Assembly: GCA_024641985.1 (NCBI GenBank)
Contig: JAHEBZ010000002.1
Coordinates: 124,001 to 188,000, forward strand
Reading direction: 5' to 3'
DNA from: Rhodoluna sp.
GTDB lineage: Bacteria; Actinomycetota; Actinomycetes; Actinomycetales; Microbacteriaceae
DNA: 64,000 nucleotides
Shown in pieces: positions 18,029 to 25,901 of the stretch (its first letter is position 1; each line of letters starts with the position of its first letter). The notes below the pieces were generated by a model that did no database searches, had not been told where the DNA came from, and was given only the letters and a program-made list of their open reading frames with translations. Both the position numbers and the translations under genes were made by a program.

Positions 18029-18766
18029 TTAACCTACAGCCACGGTTGTGGTGAGAGTTGGGCCGGTGAATGTGTAAAGCTCGTCGCCAAATTTCGGCGA
18101 CATTCCCGCGGGAATTGTCGTTTCGTAGTCGAGACTCCAGGTGCATACCGAAATTGTCGTTACGCCTGAGGTTGCAGCTGTTCTGACCGGAATAGTGGTG
18201 GTGTGGTCTGCGTAGATGCTTAGGTCTGTGTCGGTCGTAAAGCCTGCAGCACAGTCGTCGCCGTAAGCCGGGGTGATTGAAAGCGGGTTGCTCTCGCTGA
18301 GGCTAAATCCCATCGCAGTGTCTGTGCCACCCGTTGCAGCGCTTGCGGTGAAAGCGACACCACTTGCGGCTACGTCAAGCACCAGACCCTGCTTATTTGC
18401 GTCATTGAACCAAGAGCAATTATCCGCGTTATCGCTGTAAGTGTCGGAGCCTCCAACAAATGCTTGAATGTCGTCCGCTGTGCCTACCAAGGTAATAGCC
18501 GTGCCCTTGTACTTTGAAGGAGCGTCTTCTGTAGCTGCGTCATCGCTCATGGTCACATTCGCTGGCAGGTTCTGAATTGTCCAGCCGCACCATGGCACGG
18601 TTTGGGTGGTGGCTGATGGTGCGCCCGATTGGGAAACCGGCGATGGTGATGCGTCTGGAGCTGGCACAGCGATGGCCGCGGTAGCGCCCATAAAGCCAGC
18701 TGCTATTAAGCTGATCGAAGCAGGGATTGCCGCTAATGCAATGGTTTTTTCAGTGCGACGTTTCAT
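18029..18766 (-). CDS. Secreted protein with Cys-x-Trp motifs, possible WxL-like partner
   Basis: A 245-residue exported protein. Residues 1-33 form a signal peptide ending near AIAVPA, followed by a Pro/Ser/Thr-rich linker. The mature part has few charged residues, is rich in Thr, Ala and Asp, and contains three C-[GST]-W motifs (CGW, CSW, CTW) plus one more cysteine (DDCAAG), enough for two disulfides. The last motif lies in CTWSLDYETTIPAG, which resembles the WxL motif. No catalytic site is visible. It shares strand and context with the DUF916-like gene and faces a two-component system. Confidence 0.6.
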   Translation of the reverse strand: MKRRTEKTIALAAIPASISLIAAGFMGATAAIAVPAPDASPSPVSQSGAPSATTQTVPWCGWTIQNLPANVTMSDDAATEDAPSKYKGTAITLVGTADDIQAFVGGSDTYSDNADNCSWFNDANKQGLVLDVAASGVAFTASAATGGTDTAMGFSLSESNPLSITPAYGDDCAAGFTTDTDLSIYADHTTTIPVRTAATSGVTTISVCTWSLDYETTIPAGMSPKFGDELYTFTGPTLTTTVAVG

Positions 18767-18866
18767 GGTGCGGGCTCTTTTCTGTCAAGTGCACGGTGGG
18801 TGAGTCATGGTCAAGCGTGCCTCAGGCCTCAAGGAGTTGGAAGAAATGCACAAATATTGAGTGGCT

Positions 18867-18909
18867 AGCCCAACATCTAAACTGAAGCATTGTTGGGTTA
18901 GCCCAACAC
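18867..18909 (+). promoter_or_regulatory. Paired operator-like sites between the surface genes and their regulator
   Basis: TAGCCCAACA occurs at 18867-18876 and again at 18900-18909, 33 nt apart (about three helical turns). The second copy is half of a perfect palindrome, TGTTGGG-TTAG-CCCAACA (18892-18909). The position, in the divergent intergenic region, suits binding by the LuxR-type regulator starting at 18981. Binding is inferred. Confidence 0.5.
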
Positions 18910-18980
18910 ATCGGGTCTCGATGCGCGTTGTTTACGCGTTCTGGCTGACAAATTCGTTCAATGAGCGCACACTTATTCAT

Positions 18981-19622
18981 ATGGGGCTCCAAGCGTTGCT
19001 GGTAGAAGATGATCCATTCATGCGCACTATGTTGGTGAATGTTTTGCGGTCAAGAGATGTTTCGGTTTTTGCCACATCAAACGCAGCAGATGCGGCTGCG
19101 GTCGCCAATTTGCAGCCAATAAACGTTGCAGTCTTAGACCTGCACCTCGGAAGCGGGCCAACCGGCATTGATGTGGCTATGGAGCTACGCAAGAATTACC
19201 CGCAACTCGGCATAGTGTTTTTAACCAGTTTTGACGATCCGAGGCTTTTAGATTCGAGGTTGCCAGCTCTGCCCGAGAACGCCCAGTATCTGACAAAGTC
19301 ATCGATTTCGTCTATCGATGGCCTTCTAATAGCCATGAAGCAAGCCACTCTCGGTTTGCCTTCAAACTTTCGGCGGGATCTAAAAAATAAGTTGAGCAAC
19401 TTTACCGGTGTTCAGCTAGAAACCCTTCAATTGCTGGCCCAAGGGCTCTCGAATTCAGAAATAGCGAAACGAAGATTCGTCACCGAGCGCTCGGTTGAAA
19501 TTTCGATTGCCAGAATTGCCAAAGCCCTTGGGCTGAGCGCCGACTCAACCAGAAATCAAAGAGTGCACATGGCGAAGGTCTACTTTAGGGCGCAAGGCAG
19601 ATCGCTGATCGATGGCGACTAG
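18981..19622 (+). CDS. LuxR/NarL-type response regulator
   Basis: A 213-residue two-component response regulator. Residues 4-125 form the receiver with acidic pair D10/D11, phosphoacceptor D53 (VLDLHLG), T in FLTSF and K in YLTKS. Residues about 145-205 are a LuxR-type helix-turn-helix (LLAQGLSNSEIAKRRFVTERSVEISIARI in part). The ORF track begins at 18861, but residues 1-40 look unlike the family and contain the operator-like repeats, so the ATG at 18981 is preferred. Its end overlaps the sensor kinase start by 11 nt, so the two are coupled. Confidence 0.85.
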   Translation: MGLQALLVEDDPFMRTMLVNVLRSRDVSVFATSNAADAAAVANLQPINVAVLDLHLGSGPTGIDVAMELRKNYPQLGIVFLTSFDDPRLLDSRLPALPENAQYLTKSSISSIDGLLIAMKQATLGLPSNFRRDLKNKLSNFTGVQLETLQLLAQGLSNSEIAKRRFVTERSVEISIARIAKALGLSADSTRNQRVHMAKVYFRAQGRSLIDGD

Positions 19623-21387
19623 TATTCGCGAGCCCATTCGAAACATCGCTGGCATTAGTGCATTGCCGCGAGGCATGTATTTTGTCGTTGCAGCGCAATC
19701 CTTGCTGGCAGCCATGGGGTTGTCTACCCAAATCTCCTCAATTGCAACTTTCCTCACCCAACTGTTGGCAAATTTGGTCGCGCTGGCGTTGTGCTGGATT
19801 TGGTACGAACTTTTTGAACGATTAACACGTAAGGCGCGCAGTATCCAGCCCATCGCGATGGCGTGGCTGCTGCTTTTTGGCTTGGTTCTTGGAGCAATAA
19901 AAGGTGGCGCAACCGGCGCAACGTTATTTGTTCTTGGCGCTGAAAGTAATCTGCTGGATTCCATTGCAAGCCGCACGTTTCAAACTTCCATATTGGGTTC
20001 ATTCACGGCAATAACCATTGCTTACTTGGCGCTAGCCCAAAAACGCCTCCAGGATGAGCGCGACATACTTGTAACCGCTTTGGTCAAACGAGATTTGTCG
20101 GAAAACTCATCAAGCGATGCCGGCAATATTTGGCTAGATGGAGTGGCCAAAGACAGCGCTGTGCTCGGTTTTAGAGAATTGTTGCAGCAAATTAAAGTCA
20201 AAATCTTAGTTGGACGAGACTCGTTGCTTGCGCAAACGCAATCGCAAATGAATACCGACGAAGATCTACCTCCTAACCAGGCGCCCGAAATATCGAGGCA
20301 GTACGCAAAATTTTTGAATGAGATCGTAGACCTTGATCTCCGGCCATTGAGTCACCAGCTTTGGGAGAAGCAAAATTCCAAATATCCGAACTATTCGATA
20401 GCAGACCTTGCAAAGCAAGCTCTGACGCGTGAACGAGAGCCGGTTTTTGTATTCTGTCTCTTGTTCTTCATTGTTATTGGACTTTCATTAGAGTTTGGTT
20501 TGAAGGCGCAAGATGGCTGGCTAAGAGCGGCACTTGAATCAATAATTTTGCTGATCTGCATGCATTTATTTCAATTAATTCGCCCAAAAAACACCGTTGG
20601 GGCGGCAGTGGTGTTCGTTTTAGTCAACGCACTCTCTGGCGCAGCCATTATTTTCGTCACGGATTACTTTCTAGGAGTTTTGCCGCAAAGCAACTCTTTC
20701 AGCGTCTATCTGGTTACGATTTTTTGGGTCATGGAATTGAATCTGATCGCTCGCTTATTTGCGGCGGCTGTCCACACTCGCGATTCAATCCTGCACGATT
20801 CGAGTGAACTGATGAGGCTCGCCGAAAATGACTCCAGGCTGCTTAGTGTGAGAAATCTGTTGGTTCGCCGAGAGCTCGCAAATTATTTGCATGGCAAGGT
20901 TCAGAACCAATTTCTAGCGGCCGTTTTGCGACTGAAAGACGACTCTGAGCAGACGGAATTAGTAGATGAAGTGATCGCCGAATTGCTTGTGGTTCTTGAC
21001 GACGCTTCGTTCGAGTTTCAATCTAGAGAATCACTTGCCGATGAATTATTTAATATCCAAGAAAGGTGGCTAGGGTTTGTTCAACTTGAAATCATGGCCC
21101 CGAACGATTTGGACGCCATTTCAGAGTCGACAAAAGAGCGTGTGTTGCAAGTAATCAATGAGGGCATTACAAATGCAGTTCGGCATGGTTTGGCTAAGCA
21201 CATTCGTATCGAGTTGGCGCTTGAATCGCATGCAATGACGTTGGTGCTGATCGACGATGGCCTTGGTCCGCGAAAATCGGCTGCTGGGTTAGGGTCGCGC
21301 CTCTTCGATTCGATTTCAGGCAATAATTGGCAGCTCGTTCCACACCTAACGGGCGGTTCGATCTTGCGAATTGTCATCCCTCTTTAG
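19612..21387 (+). CDS. Polytopic sensor histidine kinase, NarL-partner type
   Basis: A 591-residue membrane kinase. Two blocks of about four membrane helices each (roughly residues 20-145 and 280-390) flank a 130-residue hydrophilic region. The phosphoacceptor region RRELANYLHGKVQN resembles the HisKA_3 H-box, and a HATPase_c domain follows with N-box NEGITNAVRHG and G-box DDGLGP...GLGSRLF. Two membrane blocks is unusual. It overlaps its response regulator gene and presumably senses an envelope or membrane signal; the ligand is unknown. Confidence 0.8.
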   Translation: MATSIREPIRNIAGISALPRGMYFVVAAQSLLAAMGLSTQISSIATFLTQLLANLVALALCWIWYELFERLTRKARSIQPIAMAWLLLFGLVLGAIKGGATGATLFVLGAESNLLDSIASRTFQTSILGSFTAITIAYLALAQKRLQDERDILVTALVKRDLSENSSSDAGNIWLDGVAKDSAVLGFRELLQQIKVKILVGRDSLLAQTQSQMNTDEDLPPNQAPEISRQYAKFLNEIVDLDLRPLSHQLWEKQNSKYPNYSIADLAKQALTREREPVFVFCLLFFIVIGLSLEFGLKAQDGWLRAALESIILLICMHLFQLIRPKNTVGAAVVFVLVNALSGAAIIFVTDYFLGVLPQSNSFSVYLVTIFWVMELNLIARLFAAAVHTRDSILHDSSELMRLAENDSRLLSVRNLLVRRELANYLHGKVQNQFLAAVLRLKDDSEQTELVDEVIAELLVVLDDASFEFQSRESLADELFNIQERWLGFVQLEIMAPNDLDAISESTKERVLQVINEGITNAVRHGLAKHIRIELALESHAMTLVLIDDGLGPRKSAAGLGSRLFDSISGNNWQLVPHLTGGSILRIVIPL

Positions 21388-21514
21388 CCAATAGGTGCTG
21401 TTGCCTTCGCTCGCTCCCTTGGTTCAGCGTTACGCATTATTTCTCTGCACTTCTATTCTTTTTGAGGTTCAAGTACGGTTAGGCAAAAGGGATTCTAGAG
21501 AGTAGGACATCACC

Positions 21515-22813
21515 ATGAGCACAAATCCATCAACTTGGGGTTTTGACACCAAGCAAATTCACGCAGGTGCAAGCCCCGACCCAGCCACCAACGCCCGCAT
21601 AACACCGATCTACCAGACCACGGCATATGTCTTTAATTCGAGCGAGCATGCCCGCAACCTCTTCGGCCTTGCCGAGTTTGGCAACATCTATACCCGCATC
21701 ATGAACCCAACCCAAGATGTTGCCGAGCAGCGAATAGCTGCCCTCGAAGGTGGAACCGCAGCCCTTTTGTTGGCCTCTGGTCAGGCAGCCGAAACCTTTG
21801 CTGTGCTAAACATTGCCGAGGCTGGCGACCACATTGTTTCGTCGTCAACCATTTACGGTGGAACCTACAACCTGTTCAAATACACACTCGCCAAGCTTGG
21901 CATTGAGTGCACATTTGTTGAAGATCAAGACAACGCCGAAGAATGGGCAGCAGCAGTGCGCCCAAACACAAAATTGTTCTTTGCCGAAACCATCGGCAAC
22001 CCAAAAGTGAGCATCCTCGACATCGAAAAGGTATCTGCTGTTGCACACGCGGCCGGTGTGCCGTTGATTGTTGACAACACCGTGGCAACGCCATATCTGA
22101 TTCGCCCACTAGAGCACGGTGCCGACATCGTGGTTCACTCGGCCACCAAATTCTTGGGTGGGCACGGTTCGGTTGTTGCTGGTGTGATCGTTGATGGCGG
22201 AAAGTTTGCGTGGAGCAGGAGCGATAAATTCCCCGGCCTAACCACTCCAGACCCTTCATATAACGGGGTAAATTACACGGCTGCCCTTGGCGATGGAATT
22301 GCCTATGTCATTAAGGCTCGAGTGCAGTTGCTTCGCGACATGGGTTCATCAATTTCACCAAACAGCGCTTGGCAATTGCTTCAGGGCATCGAAACTCTGA
22401 GCCTTCGCATCGACCGACACATTGCAAACGCCAAAAAAATCGCGAAATTCTTGCACGCCCATGAGCAAGTAATCAGTGTCAACTATGCGGGTCTCGAAAC
22501 CTCGCCTTGGTTCGAGGCTGCCAAAAAATACACCCCTAAGGGTGCCGGCGCGATTGTGTCGTTCGAGATTGCCGGCGGTGTTGAAGCAGGTGCCAAATTC
22601 GTTGAGTCGTTAGAGCTATTTAGCCACGTGGCAAATATTGGCGATGTGCGCTCGCTGGTTATTCACCCGGCTTCAACCACTCATGCTCAACTCACCCCTG
22701 CGCAGCAGCTCACCAGCGGCGTTACCCCGGGTTTGGTTCGCCTTTCGGTTGGCCTCGAAGATGTTGCAGATCTTCTGCAAGATCTCGAAGCTGGTTTTGC
22801 AGCCGCAAAATAA
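21515..22813 (+). CDS. metY: O-acetylhomoserine sulfhydrylase
   Basis: A 432-residue PLP enzyme of the Cys/Met metabolism family. It would make homocysteine from O-acetylhomoserine and sulfide in methionine synthesis. The family landmarks are FDTKQIHAGASPDPATNAR at the N-terminus (quoted in part: TKQIHAG), YTRIMNPT, SSTIYGGTYNLF, the PLP-lysine motif HSATKFLGGHG, and the C-terminal RLSVGLED. The length (about 430) fits MetY rather than MetB. A strong terminator follows. No SAM riboswitch was recognised in the 127-nt leader region. Confidence 0.93.
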   Translation: MSTNPSTWGFDTKQIHAGASPDPATNARITPIYQTTAYVFNSSEHARNLFGLAEFGNIYTRIMNPTQDVAEQRIAALEGGTAALLLASGQAAETFAVLNIAEAGDHIVSSSTIYGGTYNLFKYTLAKLGIECTFVEDQDNAEEWAAAVRPNTKLFFAETIGNPKVSILDIEKVSAVAHAAGVPLIVDNTVATPYLIRPLEHGADIVVHSATKFLGGHGSVVAGVIVDGGKFAWSRSDKFPGLTTPDPSYNGVNYTAALGDGIAYVIKARVQLLRDMGSSISPNSAWQLLQGIETLSLRIDRHIANAKKIAKFLHAHEQVISVNYAGLETSPWFEAAKKYTPKGAGAIVSFEIAGGVEAGAKFVESLELFSHVANIGDVRSLVIHPASTTHAQLTPAQQLTSGVTPGLVRLSVGLEDVADLLQDLEAGFAAAK

Positions 22814-22831
22814 ACTTGAACCTTAAACAAC

Positions 22832-22868
22832 AAAATCCTCGGTCATCAGACCGAGGATTTTGTTTTGT
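22832..22868 (+). terminator. Rho-independent terminator after metY
   Basis: A perfect 13-bp stem (AAAATCCTCGGTC with its complement) around the loop ATCA, running into TTTTGTTTTG. The A-rich and T-rich flanks suggest it could work in both directions. Confidence 0.9.
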
Positions 22869-23298
22869 TATAAGCCACTTCGAAATCCGCGCGCTATTCA
22901 CTTCGTGAACCGGCTCGCAGTCGGTTCGACGCTCAACGCGAACTTAGATATTTTTTGAAACTGGGCGGTTCTCTTCTCAGGCATCGTTAATTGTTGTCCT
23001 GAGTATGTGACTCGACCTCGTAAATGTCGCCACGGCGTCGCTTGATCTCGCTCGACTAATCTTTGTATTGGTTCCTCTGAAGCTCACCGAGTAGACCTAA
23101 ACCCTCTTCACCAAAATATAGGCCACCAATCGCACTCAGGCCCTTGTCGTGTGAAAGTGTTCGACTGGCCCACCCCGACAGAGTTGGCTATTGCTAATGA
23201 ATAAGAGCCAATTGACTGATGACCGGTGGGGTAAAAAAGAAGCGCACATTTTCGTGCACTATGCTGAACCCCAACCACATAGAGCAAAAGGACAAACT
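22862..23298. other. Gap of about 437 nt without a convincing gene; degenerate ORF on the minus strand
   Basis: This is the longest stretch in the window without a supported gene. On the minus strand, 23181 down to 22987 reads as 65 codons with plausible composition (LSHDKGLSAIGG, EIKRRRGDIYEVE) but has no ATG or GTG start, a stop in frame just upstream, and an internal TAG at 23056-23058. It may be a decayed gene; I do not recognise the family. The right part should hold the ptsH promoter; a TATGCT at about 23261 is a candidate -10. Nothing else was seen. Confidence 0.35.
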
Positions 23299-23565
23299 AT
23301 GGCATACCAATCTTCAGTCGAAGTTTTAGACCCGATTGGGCTACACGCTCGCCCGGCCGGCCAAATCGTTAAGTTGGTCAAAGAATTAGGGCTCGAGGTT
23401 AAAATTGGCCCGGTCGGTGGCGCCATGGTTTCGGCAGGTTCGCCACTTCGCATGATGGCCATGAAGGCAAAAACCGGCGAACAACTTGCCCTTGAAATTG
23501 AAGGTGTCGACGATGCTCGCGGTGCCGAAATCGCCGCAGAAATTCAAGAATTGCTCAAGGGCTAG
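23299..23565 (+). CDS. ptsH: Phosphocarrier protein HPr
   Basis: An 88-residue PTS phosphocarrier. H16 in GLHARPAGQ is the residue phosphorylated by enzyme I, and S48 in SAGSPLRMM sits where the regulatory serine of HPr is found. The ORF track starts at 23191, but the conserved start is the ATG at 23299 with AAAAGGA upstream. Enzyme I begins 8 nt downstream. It hands phosphate to the mannitol EIIA encoded about 6 kb away. Whether an HPr kinase exists cannot be judged here. Confidence 0.92.
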   Translation: MAYQSSVEVLDPIGLHARPAGQIVKLVKELGLEVKIGPVGGAMVSAGSPLRMMAMKAKTGEQLALEIEGVDDARGAEIAAEIQELLKG

Positions 23566-23573
23566 TCGCACTC

Positions 23574-25187
23574 GTGGCTGATCTAAAGGTTCTCTCGGGT
23601 TTAGGTGTAGGGCTCAACTCTGTTATCGGTGACGTATTCCGAGTTTTGCCTCACGCAACCCTTCCGCCTCGCGCCAAGTCGACAAACGCCGGTGCCGAAA
23701 CCGAGGCTCTTCGCGAGGCCATCGCTTCGGTTGCTGGCGAACTCGCCACTCTCGGCCACCGTGCCGACGGAGCCAGTGCCGAAATATTTGAAGCTCTCAC
23801 CTACCTTCTCGAAGACGAAGAACTATTTGAGTTAGCCGAGTCGAACATATCTAGCGGATGGAATGCGGCTAGCGCCTATGCCATGGCGGTTGATGAATTT
23901 GGTGAGCTGCTTGGCGGAGACCCCACATTTGCAGAGCGTGTTGCCGACCTACAAGACCTATCCAAACGAGTCCAGTCCAAGATTGCTGGCATTGAGCTAT
24001 TGCTCAACTTGCCTACTTCTGGCTCGCTCATATTGGTTGGAGAAGATTTCTCTCCCGCCGACACCGCCCAGTTCACCGAGGCAATCAAGGGCGTGATTAC
24101 CAGCAAGGGTGGTCCAACCTCGCACACATCAATCATCTGCCGGTCACGCAACATTCCGGCTGTAGTTTCTTGTGCGCAAGCCGATGAGCTCGAAGATGGC
24201 GATTCGGTTTTGGTTGACCCGGTCGGCGACCGTGTGGTTATCGGCGGAACCTTGAGTGATGCTACGGCCGCGATAGAGTTCGTTGCAATGAGCGCAGAAC
24301 CCATCATCGCCGTTCGCTCAAATATTGGCACGCTAGCAGACGCAGAGCTTGCTGCCGCTACAAAGGCCGAAGGTGTCGGTTTATTCCGCACCGAGTTGCT
24401 TTACCTGAGTGAGCGCAAGGCGCCTAGTGTCGAGCAGCAAACCGAGCATTACTCCAAGGTATTGGCTGCCGCGCCAACCGGCCCAATCGTGGTCCGCACA
24501 ATAGATGCCGGCAGCGACAAGCCGGTGCCATTCTTGAGCATGGGCGAAGAGGAGAACCCGGCGCTTGGCGTTAGGGGATACCGATTAATAGTTGAGCATC
24601 GCAGCTTTATCGAAAGCCAGTTGGTCAGCCTCGAAGGTGCGCGGCAGGCCACTGGCCGCGAAGTATGGGTTATGGCTCCGATGATTTCCACAGTGCAGGA
24701 GGCAGCCGACTTTTGCGAACTAGCTAAATCAATTGGCAAATTCAAGGTGGGCATCATGGTCGAAACGCCGTCAATCTCGGCCATGATCGGCGACCTCAAG
24801 GGCATCGTAGATTTCGTATCGGTGGGCACAAATGACTTATCTCAGTATCTATTTGCTGCCGACAGAATGAACCCGGCACTCGGCGCACTGTTAACCCCTT
24901 GGCAACCCGCACTAATTCGCACGTTGGCCCGAATCGCCGCCGATGGCAAGGCAGCCGGCATCTCGGTAGGGGTCTGTGGTGAAAGCGCCAGTGACCCAAC
25001 GTTCGCCATAGTATTGGCCGGCCTTGGCGTGACCTCGGTAAGTGCATCTCCTTCTCAGGTTAACGTTGTGGCAAAAGCACTTTCTTCGCTCAACCTAGTC
25101 GAGGCAAAGGCTATTGCCGATCTAGCCCTTTCGGCAACTAGCGCCGAAGAGTCGAAAGCCTCGGTGCTCGCAGCGCTTGCGGGCTAG
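23574..25187 (+). CDS. ptsI: PTS enzyme I (PEP-protein phosphotransferase)
   Basis: A 537-residue cytoplasmic enzyme that transfers phosphate from phosphoenolpyruvate to HPr. The phosphoacceptor is H184 in GGPTSHTSIICRSRN; the PEP-binding region includes GLFRTELLYL and RTIDAGSDKP, and the catalytic cysteine is in GVCGESASD. It is slightly shorter than the usual 560-575 residues, mostly at the N-terminus. It starts with GTG 8 nt after ptsH. The order ptsH-ptsI and the nearby mannitol operon fit a mannitol-focused PTS. Confidence 0.93.
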   Translation: MADLKVLSGLGVGLNSVIGDVFRVLPHATLPPRAKSTNAGAETEALREAIASVAGELATLGHRADGASAEIFEALTYLLEDEELFELAESNISSGWNAASAYAMAVDEFGELLGGDPTFAERVADLQDLSKRVQSKIAGIELLLNLPTSGSLILVGEDFSPADTAQFTEAIKGVITSKGGPTSHTSIICRSRNIPAVVSCAQADELEDGDSVLVDPVGDRVVIGGTLSDATAAIEFVAMSAEPIIAVRSNIGTLADAELAAATKAEGVGLFRTELLYLSERKAPSVEQQTEHYSKVLAAAPTGPIVVRTIDAGSDKPVPFLSMGEEENPALGVRGYRLIVEHRSFIESQLVSLEGARQATGREVWVMAPMISTVQEAADFCELAKSIGKFKVGIMVETPSISAMIGDLKGIVDFVSVGTNDLSQYLFAADRMNPALGALLTPWQPALIRTLARIAADGKAAGISVGVCGESASDPTFAIVLAGLGVTSVSASPSQVNVVAKALSSLNLVEAKAIADLALSATSAEESKASVLAALAG

Positions 25188-25244
25188 TTGGATCACGAAT
25201 TGCCGTGTCGCAACGAAACAAATCGGCGCAACCGAATTTAAGTC

Positions 25245-25901
25245 ATGAGCACTAGTTTCGACGGCGTGATTTTTGACTGTGATGGCGTTCTTGTCGACAG
25301 CGAAAAGATTGCTCTAGAAATCGACCACCAAATGCTTGCCGAAATAGGTTGGCCGCTCACCGAAGCTCAGATCATCGCAAAGTTTTTGGGAAAGTCAGAT
25401 CAATTTTTTGTTGACGCAGTCGAAGCCGAGCTTGGTATTTCGTTGCCGAGTAACTGGGCTGCTGAAACCACTCGCAGGTATCGGGCGGCTTTTACCAAGA
25501 ACCTCAAGCCAGTCGCAGGCATCGAAGAAGCACTGTCGTTAATTCAGGTTGAGAAATGTGTTGCCTCGAGTGGCACGCACGAAAAAATGAACTTCACGCT
25601 AGGCCATACTGGTCTGCTCGATCAATTCGGCTCCAAATTGTTCAGTTCAACGCAAGTCTCCCGCGGAAAACCGCATCCGGATTTGTTCCTCTTTGCAGCG
25701 GATCAGATGGGTTGGCAGCCGATAAATTGCGTAGTGGTTGAAGACAGCCACGCAGGCGTTCAAGCTGCGCTTGCGGCTGGTATGAAGGTTGTGGCTTATG
25801 CCGGAGGGTTTCTGGATCATAAGGATTGGGACCACGTCAACGTTAGGGTGATTGATTCGATGTTGCAGTTACCGCCTCTAGTTAGCGGGCAATGGCCTTA
25901 G
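25245..25901 (+). CDS. HAD-superfamily sugar phosphatase, beta-phosphoglucomutase-like
   Basis: A 218-residue HAD subfamily IA hydrolase. Motif I DCDGVLVDSE contains the aspartate nucleophile and the acid/base aspartate; a small helical cap follows; motif II is CVASSGTHEK, motif III includes K in RGKPHPDLF, and motif IV is VVEDSHAG. It would dephosphorylate a sugar phosphate or interconvert its isomers. Location between ptsI and mtlR suggests detoxifying a phosphosugar. Its last 20 nt overlap the 3' end of the convergent mtlR gene. Confidence 0.8.
   Translation: MSTSFDGVIFDCDGVLVDSEKIALEIDHQMLAEIGWPLTEAQIIAKFLGKSDQFFVDAVEAELGISLPSNWAAETTRRYRAAFTKNLKPVAGIEEALSLIQVEKCVASSGTHEKMNFTLGHTGLLDQFGSKLFSSTQVSRGKPHPDLFLFAADQMGWQPINCVVVEDSHAGVQAALAAGMKVVAYAGGFLDHKDWDHVNVRVIDSMLQLPPLVSGQWP

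Noticed and set aside
18861-18980. Forty-residue N-terminal extension of the LuxR-type regulator
   Set aside because: It is unlike receiver domains, and the DNA there holds operator-like repeats; MGLQALLVEDD is the normal receiver start.
21388-21514. SAM riboswitch before metY
   Set aside because: The region is only 127 nt and no recognisable SAM-I, SAM-II or SAM-IV core could be built by eye; a covariance search would be decisive.
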